Shown here one piece after another: positions 1 to 8,485 of a DNA stretch of 64,000 nucleotides. The notes below the pieces were generated by a model that worked only from the letters and a program-made list of their open reading frames with translations, was not told the origin of the DNA and made no database searches. The stretch's first letter is position 1. The number at the start of each line of letters is the position of its first letter. The DNA comes from Chryseobacterium sp. 7. Its GTDB lineage: Bacteria; Bacteroidota; Bacteroidia; Flavobacteriales; Weeksellaceae. The stretch covers positions 744,001 through 808,000 of the forward strand of contig NZ_RCCA01000001.1 of NCBI RefSeq assembly GCF_003663845.1, given 5' to 3'. Made by a program: the position numbers and the translations under genes.

Positions 1-569
1 CCGGGAACAGAATTGGAGAAATAATTATTGATAAGGCTTCCATCCATAAAGATTTTAGATTCCGTTCCGGTACCTCCACGGATGAACAATCCTTCAGTTC
101 CTCCTACTTTCTGTACTCCCGGAAGATAGGTTAATGCTGAAGAAATCTGTCCGTCCGCACCTGCTGTTGTATAAATATCAATGGGTGTAAGCAAAGCGGT
201 TGCTCTTTTCTTATCGCTGGCTTCAATAGATCCTGCAGAAACTACTACCGCATCAATCTCACTGATCTGTTCTTTAAGATCAACATTCAAAGAAATATCC
301 TGATTCTCAATAGAAACTGTCCTTTCAATATTTTCATATTTTGGATGGGTAAAAGTAATGACATGGGTTCCTTTTTCTGAAGTTTCAAATGTAAAATTAC
401 CCTGAGCATCTGTTGTAGTGCCATCGTAGGTTTCTTTCAGTGTTACATTTACTCCTGCTACGCCTTTATTTTTGAAGGAAACTTTTCCTGATATTTTCAC
501 CTGGGAATATCCCATGATGGAAATGAGAAGGAGAATCAGAAAGAGTATGTTTTGTCCTTGTGTTTTCAT
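1..569 (-). CDS. TonB-dependent receptor, N-terminal part (runs off window)
   Basis: Reverse-strand reading frame open from the ATG at 567-569 to the window edge, about 189 codons. It begins with a hydrophobic signal peptide ending in GYSQ, followed by a carboxypeptidase-regulatory-like beta-sandwich (about residues 24-100, with DAQGNFTFET) and the start of a plug domain (LTYLPGVQKVGGTEGLFIRGG, about residues 145-165). This order is typical of Bacteroidetes TonB-dependent outer-membrane receptors. The beta-barrel and therefore the substrate lie outside the window. An AraC regulator lies directly upstream on the same strand. Confidence 0.85.
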   Translation of the reverse strand, partial: MKTQGQNILFLILLLISIMGYSQVKISGKVSFKNKGVAGVNVTLKETYDGTTTDAQGNFTFETSEKGTHVITFTHPKYENIERTVSIENQDISLNVDLKEQISEIDAVVVSAGSIEASDKKRATALLTPIDIYTTAGADGQISSALTYLPGVQKVGGTEGLFIRGGTGTESKIFMDGSLINNYFSNSVP

Positions 570-603
570 TTTTATTGTTTTCTGGGTCAAAAATAGTACG
601 GAA

Positions 604-641
604 AATGCCTTTCTGTAAAAAAATTATTACTGAAAGGCATT
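604..641 (-). terminator. Hairpin after the AraC gene
   Basis: A 10-bp perfect inverted repeat (AATGCCTTTC with GAAAGGCATT) with an 18-nt AT-rich loop lies just past the stop codon of the AraC gene. It could end that transcript before the receptor gene. There is no clear T tract, so the terminator call is tentative. Confidence 0.4.
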
Positions 642-661
642 CTTTTGTTCCCGAATGGTAA

Positions 662-1564
662 TTAATGAACCGGAATGCAAAAATCCACGATCATCTTTCC
701 TTCCGGATGTTCTTTAAAATTAGTGTGATAAATCTCATAAGGAAAGGTTCTTCTTATAGAATAATTATTCTCATTCATCCATAAAAATAAAGAAACCCAG
801 CACTGCTCAAAATCATCGAGCGTCACTTCACCGCTTCCCACAATGTATTTTCCGCCCTCTAAGGTTTCGGGAAATACTTCTCCCTCCTGCCGGGGCAGTT
901 TTTCATCCAAAAGCATGCAGGCATGAATTCTCACTTTGTCAAGAGGAGTGATCTTGCAACTGTCATGATAAACGGAAATCATTTTAACATTCTCCCTTGG
1001 AAACAGGTTTTTCTTTTTTGCCCAATCTATCAAGATGTTGAAAGAGGGTTCTACATTGGCCATTCCTAGGCTCATTACGGATGCCAGATTCATTTCGGGC
1101 ATTTGTTTTATTTCGATTTTTAAATTCATTTTGGTCCAGTTTAACAGGTTTTCAATGTTGCAAATGTATTGGCTGAAAACTGTATCCACCTGTCCGTTCT
1201 TGCTTTGTCTTTGTAAAATCTTGTGAAATTTCTCCGGAGCCGATTTTCGGAATTCTGTAGGTGCCAGACCATAATATTTTTTGAATGTTTTGCAGAAGAC
1301 TGAGTGATTGGAGAACCCAAGATCCCAATAGATATCCTTGATTTTCATATTCTTATGAACTGCCAGGTGAAGGGCACTTTTTTCTGTTTTCTTCCTGACA
1401 ATATAGTTCTGAAGGGTTTCTCCTGTGACCAGCTTAAATATTCTGTGGAAATGAAACGGTGAATAAGCACTTACCTCTGAAACTTTTTCCAGAGACAGAT
1501 CTGCATCAATATGGTTATCAATGTATTGAATTGTTTTTACAATCCGCTTTTTATATTCTTCCAC
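662..1564 (-). CDS. AraC family transcriptional regulator with GyrI-like effector domain
   Basis: A 300-residue protein. Residues about 8-107 form the two helix-turn-helix motifs of the AraC family (LSLEKVSEVSAYSPFHFHRIF and IKDIYWDLGFSNHSVFCKTF, ending in the PTEFR signature). Residues about 150-300 resemble the GyrI-like small-molecule-binding domain. With the DNA-binding half first, this is the Rob/SoxS-plus-effector arrangement rather than the classical AraC order. A reverse-strand -7 element TATCTTTG at 1583-1590 sits just upstream of the start. The regulated genes are unknown; the adjacent receptor gene is an obvious candidate. Confidence 0.88.
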   Translation of the reverse strand: MEEYKKRIVKTIQYIDNHIDADLSLEKVSEVSAYSPFHFHRIFKLVTGETLQNYIVRKKTEKSALHLAVHKNMKIKDIYWDLGFSNHSVFCKTFKKYYGLAPTEFRKSAPEKFHKILQRQSKNGQVDTVFSQYICNIENLLNWTKMNLKIEIKQMPEMNLASVMSLGMANVEPSFNILIDWAKKKNLFPRENVKMISVYHDSCKITPLDKVRIHACMLLDEKLPRQEGEVFPETLEGGKYIVGSGEVTLDDFEQCWVSLFLWMNENNYSIRRTFPYEIYHTNFKEHPEGKMIVDFCIPVH

Positions 1565-1655
1565 TTCAAAATTGTTAATTCACAAAGATATTTTTCCGGA
1601 GCTAAATTTTGTTGTCATTTATTGCGGTTATCCGAAAATTGCTTCATATTTTACA

Positions 1656-2300
1656 TTAAATCTCCACTTCAAAATATGTAATAAGAGGTATTTCCTCTTT
1701 CATTTTCTGATCTGATGAAGCAATATAACTGTGGTAGTCTTCATGAATAAAAATCTCTTTGGTAAAGAATTTTTCACCCTCAATAACGCATTCATTATTC
1801 AACACTTCAAAGGATTCCAGAGGAAGCATCATTCCTGCTCCGTGGGCTTTTATTACAGCTTCTTTTCTTGTCCAATAGGTAAAGAAACTCTTTATTTTAT
1901 CTTCAGAATCATGGACTTCCTGAAACTCATCAGCAGTCATCTGAAATGTAAAATCCAGATAACTGACTTTAGAATCACTGAATTCTACATCGATACCCAA
2001 AGGATAATCCGCAATTGCACAGACCACAAGATCTTTAGAATGCGATATATTAAAATGAAGATTATGACCTTTTAAATAAGGCTTTTTGTTAGGTAGAATC
2101 CCTATTTCTGCATCTGGGATGTTGTAATACGTTTTCAATCCATATTGTAAGAGAACCTTTCCCAGTAAAGAAAGCAGTGCATCCTGCCACCTCCTGTACC
2201 TCAGAATATTCTGCTTGATCTCCTGAGAAAACGCAGATAAATACCTGTCAAGAATAGACTGGTACTCTTTTTCACTGATGAATGTATACAGAATAATCAT
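1656..2300 (-). CDS. 4'-phosphopantetheinyl transferase superfamily protein
   Basis: A 214-residue Sfp-type enzyme that would move the phosphopantetheine arm of CoA onto a carrier-protein serine. Visible motifs are the HFNISHSKD segment (about 82-90), the magnesium-binding GIDVE (about 102-106) and WTRKEAVIKAHG (about 143-154), the family signature with its catalytic Glu and Lys. Length fits the single-chain Sfp group rather than the short AcpS type. No carrier protein or synthase is adjacent, so its partner cannot be named from context. Confidence 0.9.
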   Translation of the reverse strand: MIILYTFISEKEYQSILDRYLSAFSQEIKQNILRYRRWQDALLSLLGKVLLQYGLKTYYNIPDAEIGILPNKKPYLKGHNLHFNISHSKDLVVCAIADYPLGIDVEFSDSKVSYLDFTFQMTADEFQEVHDSEDKIKSFFTYWTRKEAVIKAHGAGMMLPLESFEVLNNECVIEGEKFFTKEIFIHEDYHSYIASSDQKMKEEIPLITYFEVEI

Positions 2301-2536
2301 TTTTTTCCCTGTAGAGAAGCCTGATTTATAAATTGCTTTCTAACCACTAAAATAAGCTTTTTTTCGCCTCTTTTTAAAGAAGTTAGCCTATATGATAAAG
2401 TTTCAGAATTGAGGATTAAACGAACCCTGATTATGTTGATCAATCAAAGTAACTTTTTAAAAAAGACCAAGATCATAAAGCGCTTTGAAAAATCTTTTTT
2501 AAATTTATCGTAAAATCACTATAAATCATTTAAAAA

Positions 2537-3040
2537 ATGAAAGTACAAACATTAGCATTATTGGCAGGATTTGCAGTTTTAGCTGTTTCATGTGGAACCA
2601 CAAAAACATATTCTGTAAATGCCAAAAGCGGAACACAGACAGGAGGAACTGCAAAGTTTACTCAAAACGGGAATGAAGTAACAATGAAGCTGGATATCAC
2701 GAACCTTACTCCCGGAATCCATGCGGTACACATTCATGAAAAAGGAGACTGCTCTGCAGCAGACGGAACTTCTACAGGGGGCCACTGGAATCCTTCCAAG
2801 AATGATCATGGTAAATGGGGTGCTGAACATTTCCATATGGGAGATATAGGAAACCTGGTTGCTGATCAGAGCGGTACAGCAACATTAACTTTCAAGACAG
2901 ACAAATGGTGTTTAGGCTGTACAGATGAGTCTAAGAATATCATAGGAAAGGGTCTTATTGTACACGCTGCAGCAGATGATTTCCATACTCAGCCGACTGG
3001 AAATGCAGGAGGAAGAGTAGGATGTGTAGAAATTAAGTAA
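2537..3040 (+). CDS. sodC: Superoxide dismutase [Cu-Zn] family lipoprotein
   Basis: A 167-residue protein with a lipoprotein signal peptide (lipobox AVSC, Cys19), so probably membrane-anchored in the periplasm or cell surface. Copper and zinc ligands are all recognisable: VHIHEKGDC (first two His), GGHWNP, the DHGKWGAEHFHMGDIGN zinc loop, and IVHAAADD. The active-site arginine is in GGRVGCVEI, and the two Cys of the conserved disulfide (GDC and VGC) are present. An extra WCLGC pair lies between them. It would turn superoxide into hydrogen peroxide and oxygen. Gene is monocistronic with a strong terminator after it. Confidence 0.93.
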   Translation: MKVQTLALLAGFAVLAVSCGTTKTYSVNAKSGTQTGGTAKFTQNGNEVTMKLDITNLTPGIHAVHIHEKGDCSAADGTSTGGHWNPSKNDHGKWGAEHFHMGDIGNLVADQSGTATLTFKTDKWCLGCTDESKNIIGKGLIVHAAADDFHTQPTGNAGGRVGCVEIK

Positions 3041-3054
3041 TTCTTTCACGCCAT

Positions 3055-3088
3055 AAAAAAACCGCTAATTTTCATTAGCGGTTTTTTT
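3055..3088. terminator. Bidirectional terminator between sodC and prc
   Basis: Stem ACCGCTAAT (3061-3069) with ATTAGCGGT (3074-3082), 4-nt loop, flanked by an A run and a T run. It lies between two convergent genes and can serve both. Confidence 0.88.
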
Positions 3089-3092
3089 ATAG

Positions 3093-5222
3093 TTAGGGTT
3101 TAGCTCCCATATCTGTTACAATGTTCATTGCTTCCTGCAGGTAAAGATCTTTTTTCAGATTCTTGATCCACATTTCAGATTTTTTCTTGAAAGCTTCGTC
3201 TTTTTTCTCTCTTTCAATCTCACTTGGATACATTGTAAACTGAAGACCGTTCTCAAATTTAGTTAAAGCTTTAAACTTTTCAATCTGAGATTTTCTGTTT
3301 TTCATCAGTTCATTGAATTTATTAATATTCAAAGTGATATTTTCTTCTTTATCCAGTTTCTCTCTCCACTGAGCAGATTCTAATAGTAGCTGATAATTGC
3401 TGTTTTTAGCCATTCTTCCAGCACTTGCTTTTTCAAGCGCCTGAATATTGAAGTAATTCAGTTTCTGGAATTTTGTAGGCGGTATTTTATCCCAGGCTAA
3501 AGCATAATCATCATATCTTTCTCCTACTTCAGCATAAGTAAAGAAATCTTTCATCTGAATATCAGATACAATTCCTTTTCTCTGTGTAGATTCTCCGGTA
3601 ATTCTGTAGAATTTCTGGATAGTAAGCTTTAAAGATCCGAAATCATCTTCCGTGTTCAGGAATCTGTTTAAGTCTACAAAAGTCTGGACAGTACCCTTTC
3701 CGAAAGACTGCGGAGATCCGATAATCATTGCTCTTCCGTTATCCTGCATTACTCCTGCAAGGATTTCTGAAGCTGAAGCCGAAAGTTCATTTTGCATGAT
3801 CACAAGCGGACCAGTCCAGATTGGAGTTTCGTTTTTATTCTTAAGCGTCTGTATTTTTCCGTTTCCGTCTTTCACCTGAACGTAAGGACCTGCTTCCATG
3901 AAAAGACCCATGATATCTCCTACTTCAGTTAATGAACCTCCTCCGTTATTTCTAAGGTCAAGAATGATTCCCTCAATGTTCTGTTCTTTCAGTTTAATGA
4001 TTTCATTTTTAATGTCATCAGAAGCGTTTCTTCCTTTGGCATTTTCAAAATCAGCATTAAAGCTTGGAAGGTTAATGAAACCATATTTCTTACCGTTTGG
4101 AGCATTTACTACGATACTTCTTGCGAAAGTATCTTCAATAGCCACTTCTTCACGGATCATGGTTACATCTTTGATGGTTCCGTCTTTTTTCTGAACCGTA
4201 AGTGTTACCGGTGTTCCTTTCTCTCCTCTGATCAGTCTTACTGCTTCATCAGAAAGCATTCCTACCACGTTTACAGCGTCTTCTTTCGGTTTAGATCTTA
4301 CTTTCAGTATTTTATCTCCTTCAGAAAGCTGTTTAGACTTCCATGCCGGTGCACCAATAGTAAGAGCTCCCAGGTAAAGATTTCCTTTTTTCTCCTGAAT
4401 CAGTGCTCCGATACCAATTACTTTTCCGGTAAACTGGGTGTCAAAATCTTCTTTATCTTTTGGAGAATAATAGTTGGTGTGCGGATCGAATACTTCTGTA
4501 TATGCATTCATATATACTGTAAACCAATCCATTTTCTTTCTCTTTTTGAATCTGGTAAAGGTATCTTTCACAAGATCTTTTACTTCATCAGTCGCTTTTT
4601 TGATCTTTTCATCCTGAGTAAGCGGCTTAAATTTGATAGTATCTTTCAGTTTGTATTTCTGAACAGAGTCTTTCTTTTCTTTCTGAGCTTCTTCTTTGCT
4701 GTTCATCGATTCAACTTCCTGAAGGATATTGTATTTGATGAATTTTTTCCACTCATTATACTGTTCCTGCTTGTTGGCAGGTACTTTTTTTAGCTTTGGC
4801 TCTAAAGTAAGCGTTTCATCTTCCTGAAGATTGATTGGCTTGCTGAAAATATCCTGAGTGATTTTATCAATCTCATCTACTCTCTGGTATAGCCTGTCAA
4901 TCGTAAGCTTATAGAAGGTAAGATCTCCCTGGCCGATATAATCATCAAGCTTTGTTTCGTGCTTACTGAATTCATCCATATCAGACTGCAGGAAATATCT
5001 TTTTGCCGGATCTACCAATTCGAAATAATGCTTATAAACGTCCTTCGAATAGGCATCATTGATGGTTTTCGGGCTATAATGCAGATAAGAAAGTGTGTTT
5101 TTTACGCTCACCATGATCGTCTGCATCTTTTCATCGTCATTCTTAGGCGAGTTGAAACAAAACATCAGACTGGTTAATGGAATAAGAAGTAAAAATTTAT
5201 TCAGTTTGAAATTTTTCCACAT
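3093..5222 (-). CDS. prc: Carboxy-terminal processing (tail-specific) protease
   Basis: A 709-residue S41-family protease. It has an N-terminal signal sequence, a helical N-terminal domain, a PDZ domain (about 255-345, beginning near TGKVIGIGALIQEKKGNLYLG) and the S41 catalytic domain. The catalytic Ser lies in ELSASASEILAG and the Lys about 25 residues later in QSFGKGTVQT. A charged C-terminal extension follows, as in Escherichia coli Prc/Tsp. It is expected in the periplasm, cleaving proteins from their C-termini. The gene converges on sodC and shares its terminator. Confidence 0.92.
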   Translation of the reverse strand: MWKNFKLNKFLLLIPLTSLMFCFNSPKNDDEKMQTIMVSVKNTLSYLHYSPKTINDAYSKDVYKHYFELVDPAKRYFLQSDMDEFSKHETKLDDYIGQGDLTFYKLTIDRLYQRVDEIDKITQDIFSKPINLQEDETLTLEPKLKKVPANKQEQYNEWKKFIKYNILQEVESMNSKEEAQKEKKDSVQKYKLKDTIKFKPLTQDEKIKKATDEVKDLVKDTFTRFKKRKKMDWFTVYMNAYTEVFDPHTNYYSPKDKEDFDTQFTGKVIGIGALIQEKKGNLYLGALTIGAPAWKSKQLSEGDKILKVRSKPKEDAVNVVGMLSDEAVRLIRGEKGTPVTLTVQKKDGTIKDVTMIREEVAIEDTFARSIVVNAPNGKKYGFINLPSFNADFENAKGRNASDDIKNEIIKLKEQNIEGIILDLRNNGGGSLTEVGDIMGLFMEAGPYVQVKDGNGKIQTLKNKNETPIWTGPLVIMQNELSASASEILAGVMQDNGRAMIIGSPQSFGKGTVQTFVDLNRFLNTEDDFGSLKLTIQKFYRITGESTQRKGIVSDIQMKDFFTYAEVGERYDDYALAWDKIPPTKFQKLNYFNIQALEKASAGRMAKNSNYQLLLESAQWREKLDKEENITLNINKFNELMKNRKSQIEKFKALTKFENGLQFTMYPSEIEREKKDEAFKKKSEMWIKNLKKDLYLQEAMNIVTDMGAKP

Positions 5223-5903
5223 AAACTGTCTTTAATTTATTAATTTTTTTAAATAAGTATAGTAATTAGTAGCAGTAAGTTTGGTACCGTTACAAACGAT
5301 CAAATTTAATACCTTATTTGCAATTATCAGATAGTTTTAAATATTTTTTTGTTAAAGAAATAAAAATTCTGTTTATTCAGAGATAATCTTGTAGAAGAAA
5401 AACTTTGGTAAAGATTATTGTACATTCTTTAGTACAAATAATCGCGCTGATAAAAACAGATATGCTCTGAATCTATTATCAAAAAAACTATATAAGATCT
5501 TATTATTATTTTTTACGTAATCAATAACCTATTTTAACAAAAAATTAAAAATAAATCTATTATAACAAGGATACTCTTTAAAAAAAACATTTTACATTGA
5601 GCATTTATCCCTTTGCATTGATATAAAAACAGACACATCTATTTTTTTTGTAATATTTTACAGTTGTAAATCAAATAGTTAAAACAATATCATATCTAAA
5701 TAATATCAAATGTCCGTGAAAAATAATTTCAAAATTCTAATTTCGATCCGAAAGTTTAACAATCATAGTTCATTTGAAAATATCTATTCCCGTTTTTATA
5801 CAAGTCCCGTTAGATTTGATTTACAGGAGATTATAATTTAAATGGCAGATAATTATTGTCTATGATATAAAACTTAAAAAAAACACATTATTAAACCTTT
5901 AAC
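5223..5903. other. AT-rich intergenic region, 681 bp
   Basis: No convincing reading frame on either strand. It carries a -7-like element TAGATTTG at 5811-5818 that could serve the downstream secreted protein, but without a TTG at suitable spacing, and a reverse-strand TAAATTTG (5301-5308) that could serve prc. Otherwise I see nothing in it. Confidence 0.4.
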
Positions 5904-6611
5904 ATGAAAAAAAACTATTCGATTGTAGCATCAATTGCTGCTTCAGTGATGCTTAATGCACAAGTCACTGCGGTAGGCATAAACACCAGTACTCCTACAA
6001 ACACATTAGACATTAATGGTACAGCCCGCGTTAGAACCTTAGTTCCCAATACCTACATTTCCGGTATTGACAAAATAGTAGTTGCAGATGCATCCGGAGT
6101 ATTAAAATCTGTTCCTGAAAGTGCTATTTCTACCCATCTTTCATATGATATTTTATTTGATCTAAATTCTTTAGGAATTGCTTCTATTGATGATGCTGAT
6201 ACCAGTGCAAGTAATCCCAGAACTCCCATTGAAATTCAAAGTAAAACCATAACCCTTACTAAGGATGCCTTGGTACAGATTAATTTTTGCGTTCCCCTTA
6301 ATAAAGTCTATGAACATGGTACTGCCCTACCTCCAAAAGATGGAAGAATCAAAATGCTTAGAACCAATTTGGTTGTGGATGGAAATATCGTTACAAAATC
6401 AACAAACACAGTTACAAATTATGTAAACCCAGATGAGCCTACGCCACCGCCTGCTTTAACTGGTGTTTTTTATAACACCGGCAGTTTTTCTATAAAGTTA
6501 GCAGCAGGAACCCACACCATTAAGCTAGAAGGTACATGTAATCCATACATATCCTGTGAACAGGGAGGAGGTATCTCAGGAGCAAGATTTCAAGCTATAG
6601 CTTTATACTAA
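5904..6611 (+). CDS. Secreted protein of unknown function
   Basis: A 235-residue protein with a signal peptide (MKKNYSIVASIAASVMLNAQ). The segment VGINTSTPTNTLDINGTARV at about 24-43 is a recurrent N-terminal motif of Bacteroidetes surface and tail-fibre-like proteins. The C-terminal part (SFSIKLAAGTHTIKLEG) looks like a beta-sandwich strand pattern, with two Cys near the end. No enzyme motif is visible. The next gene also encodes a small secreted protein 49 bp downstream, so the two may be co-transcribed. Confidence 0.7.
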   Translation: MKKNYSIVASIAASVMLNAQVTAVGINTSTPTNTLDINGTARVRTLVPNTYISGIDKIVVADASGVLKSVPESAISTHLSYDILFDLNSLGIASIDDADTSASNPRTPIEIQSKTITLTKDALVQINFCVPLNKVYEHGTALPPKDGRIKMLRTNLVVDGNIVTKSTNTVTNYVNPDEPTPPPALTGVFYNTGSFSIKLAAGTHTIKLEGTCNPYISCEQGGGISGARFQAIALY

Positions 6612-6660
6612 CACTATACAAAACAATTACGTTTATATATTAATTTAAAATTCAATTACG

Positions 6661-6972
6661 ATGAAAAAAACAATTTTGGCAGGTTTACTGCTTGCAACAT
6701 TTAGTACTTCTTTCATGAATGCAAACACCAAAAAGGTCGCGGCTCATAGTGAAAAAACATTATGCTGTTGGTTTTCCGTTTCATATGAAACCAGACAAGA
6801 AGGAAGCTGTACAGTTACGTATAAAGTCGTAACTCAATATTTTCTTTGCTGTCCCTTAGGAACTACCAGAACAGTTTATTCAAAAAGTTGTGCATCTACT
6901 CCTATTCCTACCAATCCCGGAAATCCAACAAACCCTGGAAATCCTGGTGGAGCAAATAGAATTGCACAATAA
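6661..6972 (+). CDS. Small secreted cysteine-rich protein
   Basis: A 103-residue protein with a signal peptide ending near NANT. The mature part has six Cys in a compact block (two adjacent pairs CC plus two single Cys, about residues 35-80) and a low-complexity Pro-Gly-Asn tail with NPGNPTNPGNPGG. I do not recognise a family. The Cys spacing suggests a disulfide-stabilised mini-domain outside the cytoplasm. It follows another secreted protein. Confidence 0.6.
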   Translation: MKKTILAGLLLATFSTSFMNANTKKVAAHSEKTLCCWFSVSYETRQEGSCTVTYKVVTQYFLCCPLGTTRTVYSKSCASTPIPTNPGNPTNPGNPGGANRIAQ

Positions 6973-7000
6973 AATAATCTTTATTTTAATTTTAAATTAC

Positions 7001-7025
7001 TCCCTTCAGATTTAACCTGGAGGGA
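7001..7025 (+). terminator. Terminator after the cysteine-rich protein
   Basis: Stem TCCCTTCAG with CTGGAGGGA (one G-T pair), 7-nt loop, followed by CTTTTGTTT. Confidence 0.6.
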
Positions 7026-7131
7026 CTTTTGTTTATGTTCAAAAATCTTAAACAGATACCACAAAAACTATTTTTTTCTCATAAAGGCATAAAATATGCA
7101 GAGAATTAACAATACACGTTAAAAATATTAA

Positions 7132-7305
<174 letters not shown>

Positions 7306-7337
7306 TTTATTATTTTGTTAAACATTTAAATTAAGAC

Positions 7338-7379
7338 CTTTTATCAGGTGCTTTTCCAGATGAAGAGCACCTGTAAAAG
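7338..7379. repeat. Long stem-loop downstream of the DUF5670-type gene
   Basis: CAGGTGCT (7345-7352) pairs with AGCACCTG (7366-7373). Three more inner pairs close a 7-nt loop, and an outer CTTTTA/TAAAAG pairing is interrupted by one bulged T. No T tract follows, so it may be a terminator variant or a structured 3' end. It lies in the 334-bp gap before surE, in which I see no gene. A -7 element TACATTTG for surE lies at 7553-7560. Confidence 0.5.
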
Positions 7380-7639
7380 TCTGTAAGGTTCAATCTATTA
7401 ATTTTCCTTCATTTCCGTTTCATTTTCTGTATTTTAAAATCTTCTCAATTCCTTCTTTCAACCTTGTTTTTCCGTTAAAATTATGGTTTTATAATTTCTG
7501 ATTTGCAATCGTCAATAACAAATCCGGTATTTTATGGCATCTTATTTTTAACTACATTTGATGTGTTGAAAATCTATTTGTTCAATTCTTACAATGAACA
7601 AACTCATTCTATTTAAATAAAAAAAAATAAATATAATTT

Positions 7640-8407
7640 ATGGAAAGACCACTTATTCTGGTGACTAATGATGACGGAATTACAGCTCCCGGTATCAGAA
7701 ATCTTATCAATTTTATGAATGAAATAGGAGAAGTAGTGGTTGTAGCACCCAACTCTCCTCAAAGTGGAAAAGGCCACGCTATTACCATCAATTCTACCTT
7801 AAGCTATGAAGAAGTAACTCTGGATGGGCCACAGACAGATTTTTCATGCAGTGGAACTCCTGTAGACTGTGTAAAAATGGCTCTTGACAAAATTCTGACA
7901 AGAAGACCTGATATTGTGGTTTCAGGAATCAATCACGGGGCTAATTCATCTATCAATGTAATTTATTCCGGGACGATGTCTGCCGCTGTGGAAGCTGGTG
8001 TAGAAGGAATTCCTGCGATTGGATTCTCATTACTTGATTTCAGCTGGGAAGCAGATTTTACTCAAGCTAAAGAATTTATTCAGAATATCGTAAGAAAAAC
8101 ACTGGAAAATCCAATGCCTAAAGGCGTTGTACTGAATGTCAATATTCCTAAACTTACGGCCTCAGAAATAAAAGGCGTGAAGGTTTGTAAGCAGGCTAAT
8201 GCCAAATGGGAAGAAAGCTTTGATGAAAGAGTAAATCCGCACGGGAAAAAGTATTACTGGCTGACGGGTTATTTCAACAATATGGATGATTCTGAAGATG
8301 CTGATGAAACGGCATTGTCAAACGGATATATTTCTATTGTTCCTGTAAAATTTGACCTTACAGCGTATGAATATATGAAAACATTGGAAGAGGTAATGAC
8401 TTTTTAA
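7640..8407 (+). CDS. surE: 5'/3'-nucleotidase SurE
   Basis: A 255-residue enzyme of the SurE family, which removes phosphate from nucleoside monophosphates using a divalent metal. The N-terminal ILVTNDDGITAPGI carries the metal-binding Asp-Asp pair. The conserved APNSPQSGKGHAIT, GTPVDCVKMAL and VSGINHGANSSINVIYSGTMSAAVEA motifs are all intact. Length is normal. It is probably monocistronic, with a terminator directly after it. Confidence 0.95.
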   Translation: MERPLILVTNDDGITAPGIRNLINFMNEIGEVVVVAPNSPQSGKGHAITINSTLSYEEVTLDGPQTDFSCSGTPVDCVKMALDKILTRRPDIVVSGINHGANSSINVIYSGTMSAAVEAGVEGIPAIGFSLLDFSWEADFTQAKEFIQNIVRKTLENPMPKGVVLNVNIPKLTASEIKGVKVCKQANAKWEESFDERVNPHGKKYYWLTGYFNNMDDSEDADETALSNGYISIVPVKFDLTAYEYMKTLEEVMTF

Positions 8408-8450
8408 AATGTAAAAAAAGCAAAATAAATCTCAGAAATTAAAAATAAGA

Positions 8451-8480
8451 AAAGCGTGAAATTGAGTTTCACGCTTTTTT
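8451..8480. terminator. Bidirectional terminator between surE and the radical SAM gene
   Basis: Stem AAAGCGTGAAA (8451-8461) with TTTCACGCTTT (8467-8477), 5-nt loop, then T run; placed between convergent genes. Confidence 0.88.
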
Positions 8481-8485
8481 ATGTA

